From: Alphaproteobacteria bacterium
Lineage (GTDB): Bacteria > Pseudomonadota > Alphaproteobacteria > Geminicoccales > Geminicoccaceae
Length of the DNA: 64,000 nucleotides
Direction: 5' to 3'
Assembly: GCA_030431615.1 (NCBI GenBank)
Contig: JAUIID010000001.1
Span: 1-64,000 of the forward strand
The number at the start of each line of letters is the position of its first letter. The stretch's first letter is position 1. This document shows positions 33,648-42,867 of this stretch, in pieces. The notes below the pieces were generated by a model, which did no database searches, had not been told where the DNA came from, and worked only from the letters and a program-made list of their open reading frames with translations. The translations under genes and the position numbers were made by a program.

Positions 33648-33796
33648 AGCTGTCGCATTATACGCGACAGCTGAACCCACACTGTCGCATATAACGCGAC
33701 AGCGGCGGCCCGACTGTCGCGTATCATGCGACATAAGCGTTCGTGATGTCGCATATACCGCGACAGTTCGGGTCAGGTGTCGCGTATAACGCGACA
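33648..33796. repeat. Array of five TGTCGC-N7-GCGACA palindromes with 31-32 bp period
   Basis: Five inverted repeats lie at 33651-33669, 33683-33701, 33715-33733, 33747-33765 and 33778-33796. Arms are identical in all five (TGTCGC / GCGACA); the 7-base centre is AT-rich and varies (ATTATAC, ATATAAC, GTATCAT, ATATACC, GTATAAC). Centre-to-centre distances are 32, 32, 32 and 31 bp, that is three helical turns. Linkers of 12-13 bp are unrelated. The array begins about 100 bp upstream of the macro-domain start. Confidence 0.95.
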
Positions 33797-33802
33797 GTAG
33801 CG

Positions 33803-33886
33803 GACGAACGAACCGAAGGATTCGACGAACGAACCCAAGGAATCGCCCTTCGGTGGGTTCGTTCGTCGGTTTCGCGGGTTCGTTCG
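33803..33886. repeat. Direct and inverted GACGAACGAACC repeats
   Basis: GACGAACGAACC occurs directly at 33803 and 33824, then in inverted form as GGGTTCGTTCGTC at 33855-33867 and GGGTTCGTTCG at 33876-33886. The inner pair can form a 13-bp stem. It abuts the palindrome array. The rest up to the gene end at 34005 holds nothing recognisable. Confidence 0.85.
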
Positions 33887-34004
33887 CACCCTTCGAGCCC
33901 CGGATTTCCTGCCCGCCGCCCGGCCGCGACCCCGCCGGACCCTGTTTTGCCCAACGAACCCGCCGGCCGCTTGACGGCGCGGCCCAGCTAGGCTGTAAAT
34001 CCTA

Positions 34005-35027
34005 TCAGACGCGTATCTCGACCCGCTGGCCTTCCCTGGCCGAGCGGAGCAGGGCGTCGATCAGCCGGTGGACGTGCAGCGCATCGCGGGCGGTGACCCG
34101 GGGGGCACGGCCCTCGTCCAGGGCGTCGAGGAAGTCGCTGATGACGGCCTTGTGCCATTCGTGGCTGAACGCCATCGGGTCCGCCCCGCCGCCGATGCCG
34201 CCGGCCTCGCCCGCGGTGAAGCTGCGGCCGTCGAGGAAGTCGAGGCTGAGCCGGCCGCCGTCGAGCGTGGCGACACCCTTCGTTCCGGCCAGCACCAGCT
34301 GCTCGGCGCGGCCCGGGTGGAAGGTGGTGGTCGCCATCACGGCACCGAGCGCACCATTGGCGAAGGCGATGCCGCCGCCGACGAAGTCCTCGCCCTCCAT
34401 GCGGTGCATGGCCGAGGTGCCGCCCATGGCCTGCACCGCCGCCGCCGGGCCGGTGAGGCTGAGCATCAGGTCCAGGCTGTGGATCGCCTGGGTGATCAGG
34501 ACCCCGCCGCCGTCGCGCGCCAGCGTGCCGCGCCCGGGCACGTCGTAATAGCTCTGCGGCCGCCACCAGGGAACGCTGAGCTGCACCGTGGCGAGCGTGC
34601 CGAGATCGCCGTCCGCCAGGTGCCGGGCCAGCGCCGTGGCGGCCTCCCGGAAGCGGTGCTGCAGCACCACCCCGGTCGTGACCCCGGCTCCCTCGGTCAG
34701 CGCCACCACCCGCTCGGCGGCCTTGAGCGTGCGCTCGAGCGGCTTCTCCATGAGCAGGTGCTTGCCCTTGCCCGCCAGCTTCTCGATCAGCTCCAGCCGC
34801 GCATGCGGCGGCGTCAGGAGCATGACGGCCGTCACTTCCGGGTCGTCAGCGATGGCTTCCAGCGTCTCGACGACCGGCAGGCCGTAGCGCTCCTTAAAGG
34901 CGCTTCGCCGCTCCGCCGAGGGGCTCCAGGCCCGCACCGCGACGCGGCCCTCCAGGTCCTTGAGGCTCTGGGCATGGGGTGCGACCGCCATGCCGAGGCC
35001 GATGAGGCCGATGGTTCGCCTGCTCAT
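34005..35027 (-). CDS. Gfo/Idh/MocA family NAD(P)-dependent sugar oxidoreductase
   Basis: The 340-residue protein has an N-terminal Rossmann fold with GLIGLGMAVAPHAQSLKDL, MLLTPPHARLELIEKLAGKGKHLLMEKPLERTL (the E-K-P active-site motif near residue 100) and a C-terminal GTKGVATLDGGRLSLDFLDG sheet region. It probably oxidises or epimerises a polyol or sugar. The ATG at 35027 overlaps the stop of the cyclase gene by 4 bp (ATGA), implying coupling. Confidence 0.92.
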   Translation of the reverse strand: MSRRTIGLIGLGMAVAPHAQSLKDLEGRVAVRAWSPSAERRSAFKERYGLPVVETLEAIADDPEVTAVMLLTPPHARLELIEKLAGKGKHLLMEKPLERTLKAAERVVALTEGAGVTTGVVLQHRFREAATALARHLADGDLGTLATVQLSVPWWRPQSYYDVPGRGTLARDGGGVLITQAIHSLDLMLSLTGPAAAVQAMGGTSAMHRMEGEDFVGGGIAFANGALGAVMATTTFHPGRAEQLVLAGTKGVATLDGGRLSLDFLDGRSFTAGEAGGIGGGADPMAFSHEWHKAVISDFLDALDEGRAPRVTARDALHVHRLIDALLRSAREGQRVEIRV

Positions 35028-36340
35028 GTCTCCTGCTCTCCCTGCCAGTGTAGGATGTCGATCGGCTGCTCGCGCCCGCGCACCGCATGGGTTGGGAGCG
35101 CCAGCCAGTGGTCCCGCTCGCCGGCCGCCTCGACGATGGCCTGCGAGGCGAGGAGGCCGCCATCGGTCTCGCGCGTGATCTGCTCGAGCCGGGCCGCCAC
35201 GTTGACCGTGTCGCCCAGCACCGTGAACTCGAGCCGGCTGCTGTCGCCGACCGCCCCGGCAAAGGCCGGCCCGAAATGGGCGCCGATGCCGATCCTGACC
35301 GGCGCCTCGCCCGCTGCGACCAGAAGCTCGCTCCAATCCCCGATCCGGTGCAGGAGATCGCGGGCGCAGTCGAGTGTGCGCCGCGCATCGTCAGCATGGC
35401 CCTCGGGCACACCGAAGACCACGATGGCGTTGTCGCCGACGAACTTGTCGATGACACCCCGATGCGCCATGGCCGCCTTGACCACGTGGTGCCGGAAGGT
35501 GCCGAGGAAGGTCGAGAGCTCGGGCGGGGCCAGGTGCTCGCTGCGCCGGGTGAAGCCCCTGATGTCGACGACGAGGATCCCGATCCGCACATCCCAGCCG
35601 CGCCGGAGCTGCGCCACGTCACCCGTGGCGAGGAGCGCCGCGATCTCGGGCGGCAGATAGCGGGCGAGGTTGGTGCGCTCGACCGCCTCCTCCACCGCCC
35701 GCTCGAGCAGCGCCCGGCGGCGTGAGGCGGCCAGCACCAGGACGAAGCCGGCAAGGCCGAGGAGGACAATGCGGACGATGGTCGGCGGCAGGTCGAGCAG
35801 GGGCAGGATGCGCTCGAGATCGCCGTCCTCCGGCAGGATCGCCAGCAGCAGGGCGAGCCCGCCGACCACCAGAGCCGCGGCATAGCCCTGCAGCCAGGGC
35901 CGGTAGTGGAGCGAGCCGAAGACCAGGACGAGCGGCGCCAGCCAGATCGCCGGGAAGACCCAGGCCGTCGAGGGCGGAGCACCCGTGTTGACCACGGTGG
36001 AGGCGACGTTGAAGAGGACGAGGGCGCAGTCGGCGGTGGTGAAGAGCCAGGGCATCCAGGGGCGGAACCGGCCCGGGCGGGCGACCCAGAAGGCGATCAG
36101 GCCGTTGGCCGCATAGATGGCGAGGACGATGCCGGCCACCACGAGCTGCCGCCGGGCGGCCGGCGGCGGCAGCTCGACCGTGAGGAGTGCTGCCGAGATG
36201 GCGAGGGCGAGGACCAGCACGGCCACCAGCCGGAGGACGGCGAGGAACCGCTCTGCCTCGATCTCGGCCGACAGGAAGAGCTCTTCCCTGACACTTCCGA
36301 CGCTCACGCCTGGCCCTTCGTTCCGTTTCGGTGCCGCCAT
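35024..36340 (-). CDS. Membrane-bound class III adenylate/guanylate cyclase
   Basis: From ATG 36340 the protein has 438 residues. Residues about 30-200 form six hydrophobic helices (LRLVAVLVLALAISAALL and five more). A short linker with ERTNLARYLPPEIAALLATGD precedes the catalytic domain (about 245-400), with ILVVDIRGFTRRSEHLAPPE, KFVGDNAIVVFG and VLGDTVNVAARLEQIT. The metal-binding Asp of VDIRGF and the transition-state residues NxxxR are present, so it should be active. An upstream ATG at 36364 is possible. It overlaps the Gfo/Idh gene by 4 bp. Confidence 0.92.
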   Translation of the reverse strand: MAAPKRNEGPGVSVGSVREELFLSAEIEAERFLAVLRLVAVLVLALAISAALLTVELPPPAARRQLVVAGIVLAIYAANGLIAFWVARPGRFRPWMPWLFTTADCALVLFNVASTVVNTGAPPSTAWVFPAIWLAPLVLVFGSLHYRPWLQGYAAALVVGGLALLLAILPEDGDLERILPLLDLPPTIVRIVLLGLAGFVLVLAASRRRALLERAVEEAVERTNLARYLPPEIAALLATGDVAQLRRGWDVRIGILVVDIRGFTRRSEHLAPPELSTFLGTFRHHVVKAAMAHRGVIDKFVGDNAIVVFGVPEGHADDARRTLDCARDLLHRIGDWSELLVAAGEAPVRIGIGAHFGPAFAGAVGDSSRLEFTVLGDTVNVAARLEQITRETDGGLLASQAIVEAAGERDHWLALPTHAVRGREQPIDILHWQGEQET

Positions 36341-36448
36341 TGCCCGGCTCGCCGCGGCACCCATAGCCCCGCCGCACCCCGCTTGTCATGCCGGGCCCGA
36401 GCCGATAGGCACGGCGCAACGGCCGGAGGAGGGCCAAAAGGGGGAGCA

Positions 36449-38056
36449 ATGCCGGATTACATCATCGTCGGCGGCGGTGCCGCGGGCTGCGTGCTCGCCG
36501 CCCGGCTCTCGGAGCTGCCGGAGGCCTCGGTGCTGCTGCTCGAGGCCGGGCCGCCCGATACCGACCGTCTGATCCACATGCCGGTCGGCTTCTACAGGAT
36601 GACCGACGGCCCGCTCACCTGGGGCTTTCGCACCGCACCGCTCGCCCATGCCGACGGCCGCGAGATGGTCTTCCCGCAAGGCCGCGTGCTCGGTGGCGGC
36701 AGCTCGATCAACGCCATGGTCTACACTCGGGGCAACGCCGCCGACTACGATGCCTGGGCCGAGGAGGAAGGCTGCGACGGCTGGGCCTATGCCGACGTGC
36801 TGCCCTATTTCAGGAAGGCCGAGGACAACGAGCGGCTGAGCGATGCCTGGCACGGCACCGGCGGGCCGCTCGGCGTCTCGGACCTCAGGAGCCCGCATCA
36901 TCTGACCCGGGCCTTCGTCCGTGCCTGCCAGGAGGCCGGCATTCCCTACAACCCCGACTTCAACGGCCGTGAGCAGGCCGGGGCCGGGCTCTACCAGGTG
37001 ACCCAGCGGGGCGGCCGGCGCTGCTCGACCGCCGTCGGCTACCTGAAGGCGGCGCTGGCCCGGCCGAACCTCGAGCTGGTCACCGACTGCCGGGTCGAGC
37101 GGCTCATCGTCGAGCACGGCCGGGCAGTCGGCGTCGCCTACAACCGCTACGGCCGGCAGGCGATCGCCCGGGGCGATAGCGAGGTGATCGTGACGGCAGG
37201 GGCCGTCGGCTCGCCCCGCCTCCTGCTCCTCTCCGGCATCGGCCCCGCCGCCGAGCTGCGCGCGCTCGGCATCGATGTCGTCCACGATCTCGAAGGCGTC
37301 GGCCGCAACTTCCACGACCATATCGACGCCTATGTCATCAGCGAGCTCAGCGGCCCGCACTCATACGATGGCCACACCCGGCCGCATCGCATGCTCATGG
37401 CCGGGCTCGAATACAGGCTCTTCGGCAAGGGGCCGGTGACCTCGAACCTCGCCGAGGGCGGGGCCTTCGTGCTGACCGATCCCAGCGAGCCGTCGCCCGA
37501 CATCCAGCACCATTTCCTGCCCGGCGCCGGGCTCGAGGCCGGCGTGCCGCCGGTGCCGTCCGGCTATGGCTGCACCCTGAACGCCTGCTACCTCCGGCCG
37601 AAATCCCGGGGCAGCATCCGCCTCCGCTCCGCCGACCCGGCGGTCGCCCCGGTCATCGACCCCAATTACTGGGCCGAGCCCGCCGACATGGCCGCCGCCT
37701 TGCGCGGCATCGCGTCGGCCCGGGAAATCATGGCCCAGGCCGCCTTTCGGCCCTTCGTCAGGCGCGAGCATTTGCCCGGCCCCGATGTCACCTCACGTGC
37801 CGATCTCGAGGCCTATGCCCGCCGCTTCGGCAAGACCGACTACCACCCTGTGGGCTCGTGCCGGATGGGCAGGGACGATCTCGCCGTGGTCGACCCCGAC
37901 TGCCGCGTCCGCGGCATCGAGCGGCTGCGGATCTGCGACAGCTCGATCATGCCCCGCGTCGTCAGCTCCAACACCAACGCCGCTTCGATCATGATCGGCG
38001 AAAAGGCGTCCGACCTGATCAGGGGCAACCGGCGGGCGGGCGAGGTCGCGGCGTAG
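36449..38056 (+). CDS. GMC-family FAD oxidoreductase (choline/alcohol dehydrogenase-like)
   Basis: The 535-residue protein starts DYIIVGGGAAGCVLAARLSE (dinucleotide-binding motif), has the GMC signature 1 region GRVLGGGSSINAMVYTRG (about 80-97), signature 2 GAVGSPRLLLLSGIGP (about 252-267), and the C-terminal active-site segment TDYHPVGSCRMG with catalytic His, then NTNAASIMIGEKASDLI. It oxidises an alcohol with FAD; choline dehydrogenase-like proteins share this arrangement but specificity is unknown. GGGGGAGC precedes ATG 36449. Confidence 0.95.
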   Translation: MPDYIIVGGGAAGCVLAARLSELPEASVLLLEAGPPDTDRLIHMPVGFYRMTDGPLTWGFRTAPLAHADGREMVFPQGRVLGGGSSINAMVYTRGNAADYDAWAEEEGCDGWAYADVLPYFRKAEDNERLSDAWHGTGGPLGVSDLRSPHHLTRAFVRACQEAGIPYNPDFNGREQAGAGLYQVTQRGGRRCSTAVGYLKAALARPNLELVTDCRVERLIVEHGRAVGVAYNRYGRQAIARGDSEVIVTAGAVGSPRLLLLSGIGPAAELRALGIDVVHDLEGVGRNFHDHIDAYVISELSGPHSYDGHTRPHRMLMAGLEYRLFGKGPVTSNLAEGGAFVLTDPSEPSPDIQHHFLPGAGLEAGVPPVPSGYGCTLNACYLRPKSRGSIRLRSADPAVAPVIDPNYWAEPADMAAALRGIASAREIMAQAAFRPFVRREHLPGPDVTSRADLEAYARRFGKTDYHPVGSCRMGRDDLAVVDPDCRVRGIERLRICDSSIMPRVVSSNTNAASIMIGEKASDLIRGNRRAGEVAA

Positions 38057-38159
38057 CGGCCAGACTCTCGATTTCCGCCGCTCGCAATGTTATATTCCGT
38101 CAAGGGCGGTCCTGCGTCGGAACTCTTCGACGCCGGCGGCAACTCGGAATTGTTTTCAC

Positions 38160-38552
38160 ATGTCGACCCGGCTTGATTTCGACGACGGCAGCAAGCGGCG
38201 GACGCCGGTGGCACTCATTCTCGCCGCCGTGATCGGCGCTGTCTTCGGCGGACTGGCCACTGGCGTTGTGGGCCTGGGGCTGGGTGTGTTCTCGTCCAAC
38301 GCCGCGGGTGCCGTTTCTAGCGGAGCCATGATTGGTGCCGCCGTCATATTCGCTGTGTGCCTCATCTGGAACCTGGAGATCAGACTAAGAGGCCAGCGTT
38401 TGAGTCGCGCTCTGGAGGCCGAGTTGGCGGACGATTTGCAGGAGAATCAGGGCGCTCTCCGTCGCTTGGACTCGCTGCTGCGCCTCGCCCGCAGCGACGA
38501 TTGCACTGCGTCCAGGCACAAGGGCGGACGCGACCGATCCGGACCTTCCTGA
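38160..38552 (+). CDS. Small membrane protein of unknown function, possibly the first part of a split gene
   Basis: The 130-residue product has two hydrophobic segments (about 17-43, glycine-rich ALILAAVIGAVFGGLATGVVGLGLGV, and 50-70) followed by a charged helix with RGQRLSRALEAELADDLQENQGALRRLDSLL. The last 20 residues (TASRHKGGRDRSGPS) look out of frame. The next frame opens with DPDLPDLPPLD directly into the following gene, so both may be one gene broken by an indel near 38510. No family is recognised. Confidence 0.55.
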   Translation: MSTRLDFDDGSKRRTPVALILAAVIGAVFGGLATGVVGLGLGVFSSNAAGAVSSGAMIGAAVIFAVCLIWNLEIRLRGQRLSRALEAELADDLQENQGALRRLDSLLRLARSDDCTASRHKGGRDRSGPS

Positions 38553-38562
38553 CCTGCCGCCG

Positions 38563-38934
38563 TTGGATCGCAACGAGCTTGTTCGAGAGCTCGCGAGTTG
38601 CCGGCACGCAATCGAGGAGATCGACGGGCGAAGAAACCGGCTGGACGGCAGGCGCCTATTGGCGGCCGCGAAGCTCCGGGTACCGATGGGCAAGCTCGTA
38701 CGGGATGTCATCGGTGCGAGCGCCGGCATTGCCTTGGCACCGCCAACGTCCGGGCTGAGCCTCCTCGTGGCGTTCTGGTCCTCGTGTTCCCTGATCGTTG
38801 ATGGGCTGGACATCTCGAGCGATGTCGCCGACCTCTATGGAGTGGCGATCGAGGCGCGGCAGCTTCGATTCCGACGGCAGTCGATAATGCTTCGGGTGGA
38901 CCAGATCGAACGGCTATTGCGCGGTGACGTCTGA
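38563..38934 (+). CDS. Small membrane-associated protein of unknown function, possibly the second part of a split gene
   Basis: From TTG 38563 the product has 123 residues. It contains a charged helical start (ELVRELASCRHAIEEIDGRRNRLDGRR), one or two hydrophobic stretches (GASAGIALAPPTSGLSLLVAFWSSCSLIV, about 49-80) and a charged helical end (IEARQLRFRRQSIMLRVDQIERLL). The start is uncertain: coding-like sequence extends upstream of the TTG into the previous gene's tail. Unknown function. Confidence 0.5.
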   Translation: MDRNELVRELASCRHAIEEIDGRRNRLDGRRLLAAAKLRVPMGKLVRDVIGASAGIALAPPTSGLSLLVAFWSSCSLIVDGLDISSDVADLYGVAIEARQLRFRRQSIMLRVDQIERLLRGDV

Positions 38935-39115
38935 TTCGCTCGACCCGGGGCTATGCCCACGCGGGCCGACAGGCTAACGGTCGACAAGGCAGCAGCGCAG
39001 GACCATCAACCGGGATTCAAATGCGTCGCGTCTGCGATTCCAGCCTTCAGGGACGGACGCGAGCGTGTGCCGATCTCGTGCGGCAAACAACAATCAACAT
39101 CATGCAGGAGGAACC

Positions 39116-40126
39116 ATGCCAATGAAGCCCGTCAAATGGGGAATGCTCGGCGTCGCCAAGATCGGGATGGAGAAGGTCATTCCGGCGATGCAGCAGAGCG
39201 CGCTCTGCGAGATCGTCGGCGTCGCCTCGCGCTCGGCCGAGAAGGCCGAGGCCGGGCGGGCGCAGCTCGGCATCGCCAAAGCCTATGGCTCGTACGAGGA
39301 TCTGCTCGCCGATCCGGAGATCGAGGCGGTCTACAACCCTTTGCCCAACCACCTGCACGTGCCCTGGACGGTCAAGGCGCTCGAGGCGGGCAAGCATGTG
39401 CTCTGCGAGAAGCCGCTCGGCATGGACGCGGCCGAGGCGGCGACGCTGGTGGCGGCGCGCGACCGGAGCGGCAAGCTCGTCCAGGAGGCCTTCATGGTGA
39501 AGTGCCACCCGCAGTGGCTGAAGGCGAAGGCGCTGATCGACGAGGGGCGGATCGGCGAGCCGCGGGCGGCCTCGGGCATCTTCTGCTACCACAACACCGA
39601 TCCCGATAACGTCCGCAACATGGCCGATATCGGCGGTGGCGGGATCATGGATATCGGCTGCTACATGACGATCTTCTCGCGCTGGATGCTGGGTGCGGAG
39701 CCGAAGCGGGCGGTCGGCCTCATCGAGCGCGATCCGGGCTTCGGCACCGACCGGCTGACCTCGGCGATCCTCGACTTCGGCGACGGGCGGCGCTCGGTCT
39801 GGACCACCTCGACCCAGCTCGCCCCGGTGCAGCGCTTCACCGTGCTCGGCACCAAGGGCCGGCTCGAGGTCGAGATCCCCTGCAACGCCCCGAACGACCG
39901 ACCGTGCCGGATCACCGTCGACGACGCGCGCGATCTCTTCGGCGGCGGCCGCGAGGTGATCGATCTGCCGACCTGCGACCAGTACCGCCTGCAGGGCGAG
40001 ATGTTCTCGAGAGCCGTGCGCGGCGAGGGCGAGCTCGTCATGCCGCTCGACGAATCGATCGCCAACATGAAGGTCCTGGACGCGCTCTTCGCCTCGGAGA
40101 AGTCGGGCGGCTGGGTCGCCGTCTGA
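39116..40126 (+). CDS. Gfo/Idh/MocA family oxidoreductase
   Basis: The 336-residue protein has the Rossmann start MLGVAKIGMEKVIPAM, a NPLPNHLHVPWTVKALEAGKHVLCEKPLGM block (the E-K-P motif near residue 98) and a C-terminal half with CYHNTDPDNVRNMADIGGGGIMDIGCYM, a D-xHG-like catalytic region. It resembles dehydrogenases of the D-xylose or glucose-6-phosphate type. AGGAGG lies 4 bases before ATG 39116. It precedes the sugar ABC importer, so it may act on the imported sugar. Confidence 0.92.
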   Translation: MPMKPVKWGMLGVAKIGMEKVIPAMQQSALCEIVGVASRSAEKAEAGRAQLGIAKAYGSYEDLLADPEIEAVYNPLPNHLHVPWTVKALEAGKHVLCEKPLGMDAAEAATLVAARDRSGKLVQEAFMVKCHPQWLKAKALIDEGRIGEPRAASGIFCYHNTDPDNVRNMADIGGGGIMDIGCYMTIFSRWMLGAEPKRAVGLIERDPGFGTDRLTSAILDFGDGRRSVWTTSTQLAPVQRFTVLGTKGRLEVEIPCNAPNDRPCRITVDDARDLFGGGREVIDLPTCDQYRLQGEMFSRAVRGEGELVMPLDESIANMKVLDALFASEKSGGWVAV

Positions 40127-40488
40127 CGGGCCCAGCTCTGGAGATCCTGCTCAAGCGTGCCTACGAGCCGGCAGCCGCTGAAGACGGCTGCCGGATTCTC
40201 GTTGACCGGCTCTGGCCGCGCGGGCGAAGCCGAACGGACCTCGCGATCGATCACTGGCCGAAGGAGGTGGCGCCAAGCCCGGAGCTGCGCCGCTGGTACG
40301 GGCACGATCCGGAAAAATGGGCGGCATTCCGGAGCCGCTACGAGCAGGAGCTCGATGCCAACCGGGATGCGGTGGCCGACCTGCTCGAGCGCTGCCGCCG
40401 GGGCCACGTCACCCTCGTCTTCGGTGCTCGGGACGTCGAGCACAGCCATGCGGTCGTGCTGCGCGACCACCTCCTGCGGCTGGCCTGA
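40123..40488 (+). CDS. DUF488-family protein
   Basis: The core [60 protein letters not shown] and [20 protein letters not shown] fits the roughly 115-residue DUF488 family. The frame has no ATG, GTG or TTG near the expected N terminus. A CTG at 40123 overlapping the upstream stop is the only nearby candidate, so the start is uncertain. Function of the family is unknown. It lies directly behind the Gfo/Idh gene. Confidence 0.75.
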   Translation: MTGPALEILLKRAYEPAAAEDGCRILVDRLWPRGRSRTDLAIDHWPKEVAPSPELRRWYGHDPEKWAAFRSRYEQELDANRDAVADLLERCRRGHVTLVFGARDVEHSHAVVLRDHLLRLA

Positions 40489-40549
40489 GGACGGTCGATC
40501 GAAGGTGCTCCTGGCGGGCCGGGTCATACCGCGAACCGCATGCCGAATT

Positions 40550-40567
40550 GCCGCGCTTGTGCGCGGC
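40550..40567 (+). terminator. GC-rich hairpin after the Gfo/Idh-DUF488 pair
   Basis: GCCGCGC-TTGT-GCGCGGC forms a 7-bp stem with a 4-base loop, 62 bp after the DUF488 stop and 83 bp before the binding-protein start. There is no T-run, so termination strength is uncertain. Confidence 0.5.
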
Positions 40568-40649
40568 CCAAGGGTGCTCTAACCGGAAACCAGCGAAAAT
40601 CGGTGGATGGGCGATCCGCTCGGCACCGTTGCGAAGAGGGGACGGCTCG

Positions 40650-41900
40650 ATGAACAGACAGATCAGGGCGCTGCTCGCCGGAACGACCATGCTGATGGCG
40701 TCGGCCGGCTGGGCCGCGGCCGAGGACGTCGAGGTGCTGCACTGGTGGACCTCGGGCGGCGAGGCGGCGGCGCTCAACGTGCTCAAGGACAACCTCGAGG
40801 CTGAGGGCGTCGGCTGGCAGGACATGCCGGTGGCCGGCGGTGGCGGCGAGCAGGCCATGACCGTGCTGCGCGCCCGCGTGACCGGCGGCAACCCGCCGAC
40901 TGCCGTGCAGATGCTCGGCTTCGACATCCAGGACTGGGCGGCGCTCGGCGTCGTCGCCGACCTCAACGAGCTGGCCGCGGAGGAGAACTGGGACGCCGTC
41001 GTGCCGGCCGCGCTCCAGGGCTTCTCGAAGTTCGAGGACGTGTGGGTCGCGGCCCCGGTCAATGTCCACTCGACCAACTGGGTCTGGGCCAACAAGGCGA
41101 TCTTCGACGAGCTCGGCCTCGCCCAGCCGACGAGCTGGGACGAGCTGGTCGCAGCCCTCGATGCCATCCAGGCCGCCGGCTACACCGCCGTGGCCCATGG
41201 CGGCCAAGCCTGGCAGGACGCGACCATCTTCGACGCGGTCGTCGTCTCGACCGGCGGGCCCGAGTTCTACAAGGCGTCGATGATCGATCTCGATCCCGAA
41301 GCCCTCGGCTCCGACACGATGAAGGAGGCCTTCGACCGGATGGCTGTCATCCGCTCCTATGTCGACGACAACTTCTCCGGCCGCGACTGGAACCTCGCGA
41401 CCGCCATGGTCATCAACAAGGAGGCCGGTGTCCAGTTCATGGGCGACTGGGCCAAGGGCGAGTTCCTCAATGCCGGCAAGGTGCCGGGCGAGGACTTCCT
41501 CTGCTTCCGCTTCCCCGGCACCCAGGGCACCGTGACCTTCAATGCCGACCAGTTCGTCATGTTCGAGGTCGGTGACGAGGGCCGCGACGCGCAGAAGAAG
41601 CTGGCGAGCGCCATTCTCGACCCGGGCTTTCAGATCGCCTTCAACAAGGTGAAGGGCTCTGTGCCGGCCCGCACCGACGTTGCCGGCGACGAGCTCGACG
41701 CCTGCGGGCAGCAGGGCATGGTTGAGCTCGCCGAGGCCGCCGACGCCGGCCATCTCTACGGCTCGATGGCGCATGGCCACGGCGCACCCGCGGCGGTCAA
41801 GAACGCCGTCTACGACGTCGTCACCGCCCACTTCAACGGCGAGTACGACAGTGCGACGGCAGTCGAGGAGCTGGTCTCGGCGGTCGAAGGGGCGCAGTGA
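40650..41900 (+). CDS. Sugar ABC transporter substrate-binding protein (CUT1 family)
   Basis: The 416-residue protein has a Sec signal peptide (about 1-24, [18 protein letters not shown]) and a family-1 extracellular solute-binding fold: [58 protein letters not shown] and [13 protein letters not shown]. The N-terminal WWTSGGE and [10 protein letters not shown] patterns are like glucose/mannose-binding GtsA-type proteins. It delivers sugar to the two permeases downstream. GAGGGG lies before ATG 40650. Confidence 0.94.
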   Translation: MNRQIRALLAGTTMLMASAGWAAAEDVEVLHWWTSGGEAAALNVLKDNLEAEGVGWQDMPVAGGGGEQAMTVLRARVTGGNPPTAVQMLGFDIQDWAALGVVADLNELAAEENWDAVVPAALQGFSKFEDVWVAAPVNVHSTNWVWANKAIFDELGLAQPTSWDELVAALDAIQAAGYTAVAHGGQAWQDATIFDAVVVSTGGPEFYKASMIDLDPEALGSDTMKEAFDRMAVIRSYVDDNFSGRDWNLATAMVINKEAGVQFMGDWAKGEFLNAGKVPGEDFLCFRFPGTQGTVTFNADQFVMFEVGDEGRDAQKKLASAILDPGFQIAFNKVKGSVPARTDVAGDELDACGQQGMVELAEAADAGHLYGSMAHGHGAPAAVKNAVYDVVTAHFNGEYDSATAVEELVSAVEGAQ

Positions 41901-41906
41901 TCCCGT

Positions 41907-41936
41907 ACGGGGCCGCCCTCTCGACGGCGGCCCCGT
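41907..41936 (+). terminator. Strong hairpin between binding-protein and permease genes
   Basis: ACGGGGCCGCC (41907-41917) pairs perfectly with GGCGGCCCCGT (41926-41936) around an 8-base loop. Such stable hairpins after the binding-protein gene usually stabilise its mRNA or end most transcripts, giving more binding protein than permease. There is no T-run. Confidence 0.75.
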
Positions 41937-41976
41937 CGTTCGCCATCGCATCGGACTTGCGGGCCGGGATGTGCGC

Positions 41977-42867
41977 ATGACCGACACGCGCGGCCGGTTG
42001 CAGGAGCTGCTGCCGAAGATCGTGCTGGCACCCAGCTTCGCGGCGGTGCTGCTCTTCGTCTACGGCTTCATCTTCTTCACGGGCTGGCTCTCCTTCACCG
42101 ACTCGCGCATCCTGCCGAGCTTCGGCTGGGTCGGGTTCGAGAACTACGTGCGCCTGTTCGGGCTGCGGCACTGGACCATCGCCGTCCAGAACCTCGCCAT
42201 CTTCGGCATCCTCTACATCGTCTTCTGCTGTGCGATGGGCCTCCTGCTCGCCATCCTGCTCGACCAGAAGATCCGGGGCGAGGGGTTCCTCAGGCCGATC
42301 TATCTCTACCCCATGGCGCTGTCGTTCATCGTCACCGGCACCGCCTGGAAGTGGTTCCTCGACCCCGGCATCGGGCTCGAGCAGGTGGTCCGCTCGTGGG
42401 GCTTTGCGGACTTCACCTTCGGCTGGATCAAGGACAGCTCGATGGCGATCTACTGCATCGTCATCGCGGCGGTCTGGCAGTCGACCGGCTTCGTCATGGC
42501 CATGTTCCTCGCCGGCCTCAGGGGCATCGACAGCGAGATCATGAAGGCGGCGCAGATCGACGGCGCCTCGACCTTCCAGCTCTACCGGCGGATCATCATC
42601 CCGCAGCTGCGGCCGGCCTTCCTCTCGGCCTTCGTCGTGCTCTCGCATCTCGCCATCAAGTCATACGACCTCGTGATCGCACTGACCGGTGGCGGCCCCG
42701 GCCGCGCCACGGAGATGCCGGCGACGTTCATGTATTCCTACACCTTCACGCGCAACCAGATGGGGGTGGGCGCCGCGTCGGCCGTGATCATGCTGATGAT
42801 GATCGCCTCCGTGATCGTCCCCTACCTCTATGCCGAGATGCGGGAGGGCAGGCATGGCGGCCACTAG
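41977..42867 (+). CDS. Sugar ABC transporter permease 1 (CUT1, UgpA/MalF-like)
   Basis: The 296-residue protein has six helices and the EAA loop KAAQIDGASTFQLYRRIIIPQLRPAF (about 189-214). Other features: FENYVRLFGLRHWTIAVQNL and ATFMYSYTFTRNQMGVGAASAVIM. ATG 41977 is preceded by GTG 41971 in frame. It overlaps the second permease by 14 bp. Confidence 0.94.
   Translation: MTDTRGRLQELLPKIVLAPSFAAVLLFVYGFIFFTGWLSFTDSRILPSFGWVGFENYVRLFGLRHWTIAVQNLAIFGILYIVFCCAMGLLLAILLDQKIRGEGFLRPIYLYPMALSFIVTGTAWKWFLDPGIGLEQVVRSWGFADFTFGWIKDSSMAIYCIVIAAVWQSTGFVMAMFLAGLRGIDSEIMKAAQIDGASTFQLYRRIIIPQLRPAFLSAFVVLSHLAIKSYDLVIALTGGGPGRATEMPATFMYSYTFTRNQMGVGAASAVIMLMMIASVIVPYLYAEMREGRHGGH

Noticed and set aside
33648-33796. 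CRISPR array
   Set aside because: Repeats are 19-bp palindromes with variable centres, linkers are only 12-13 bp, and no cas genes are nearby.
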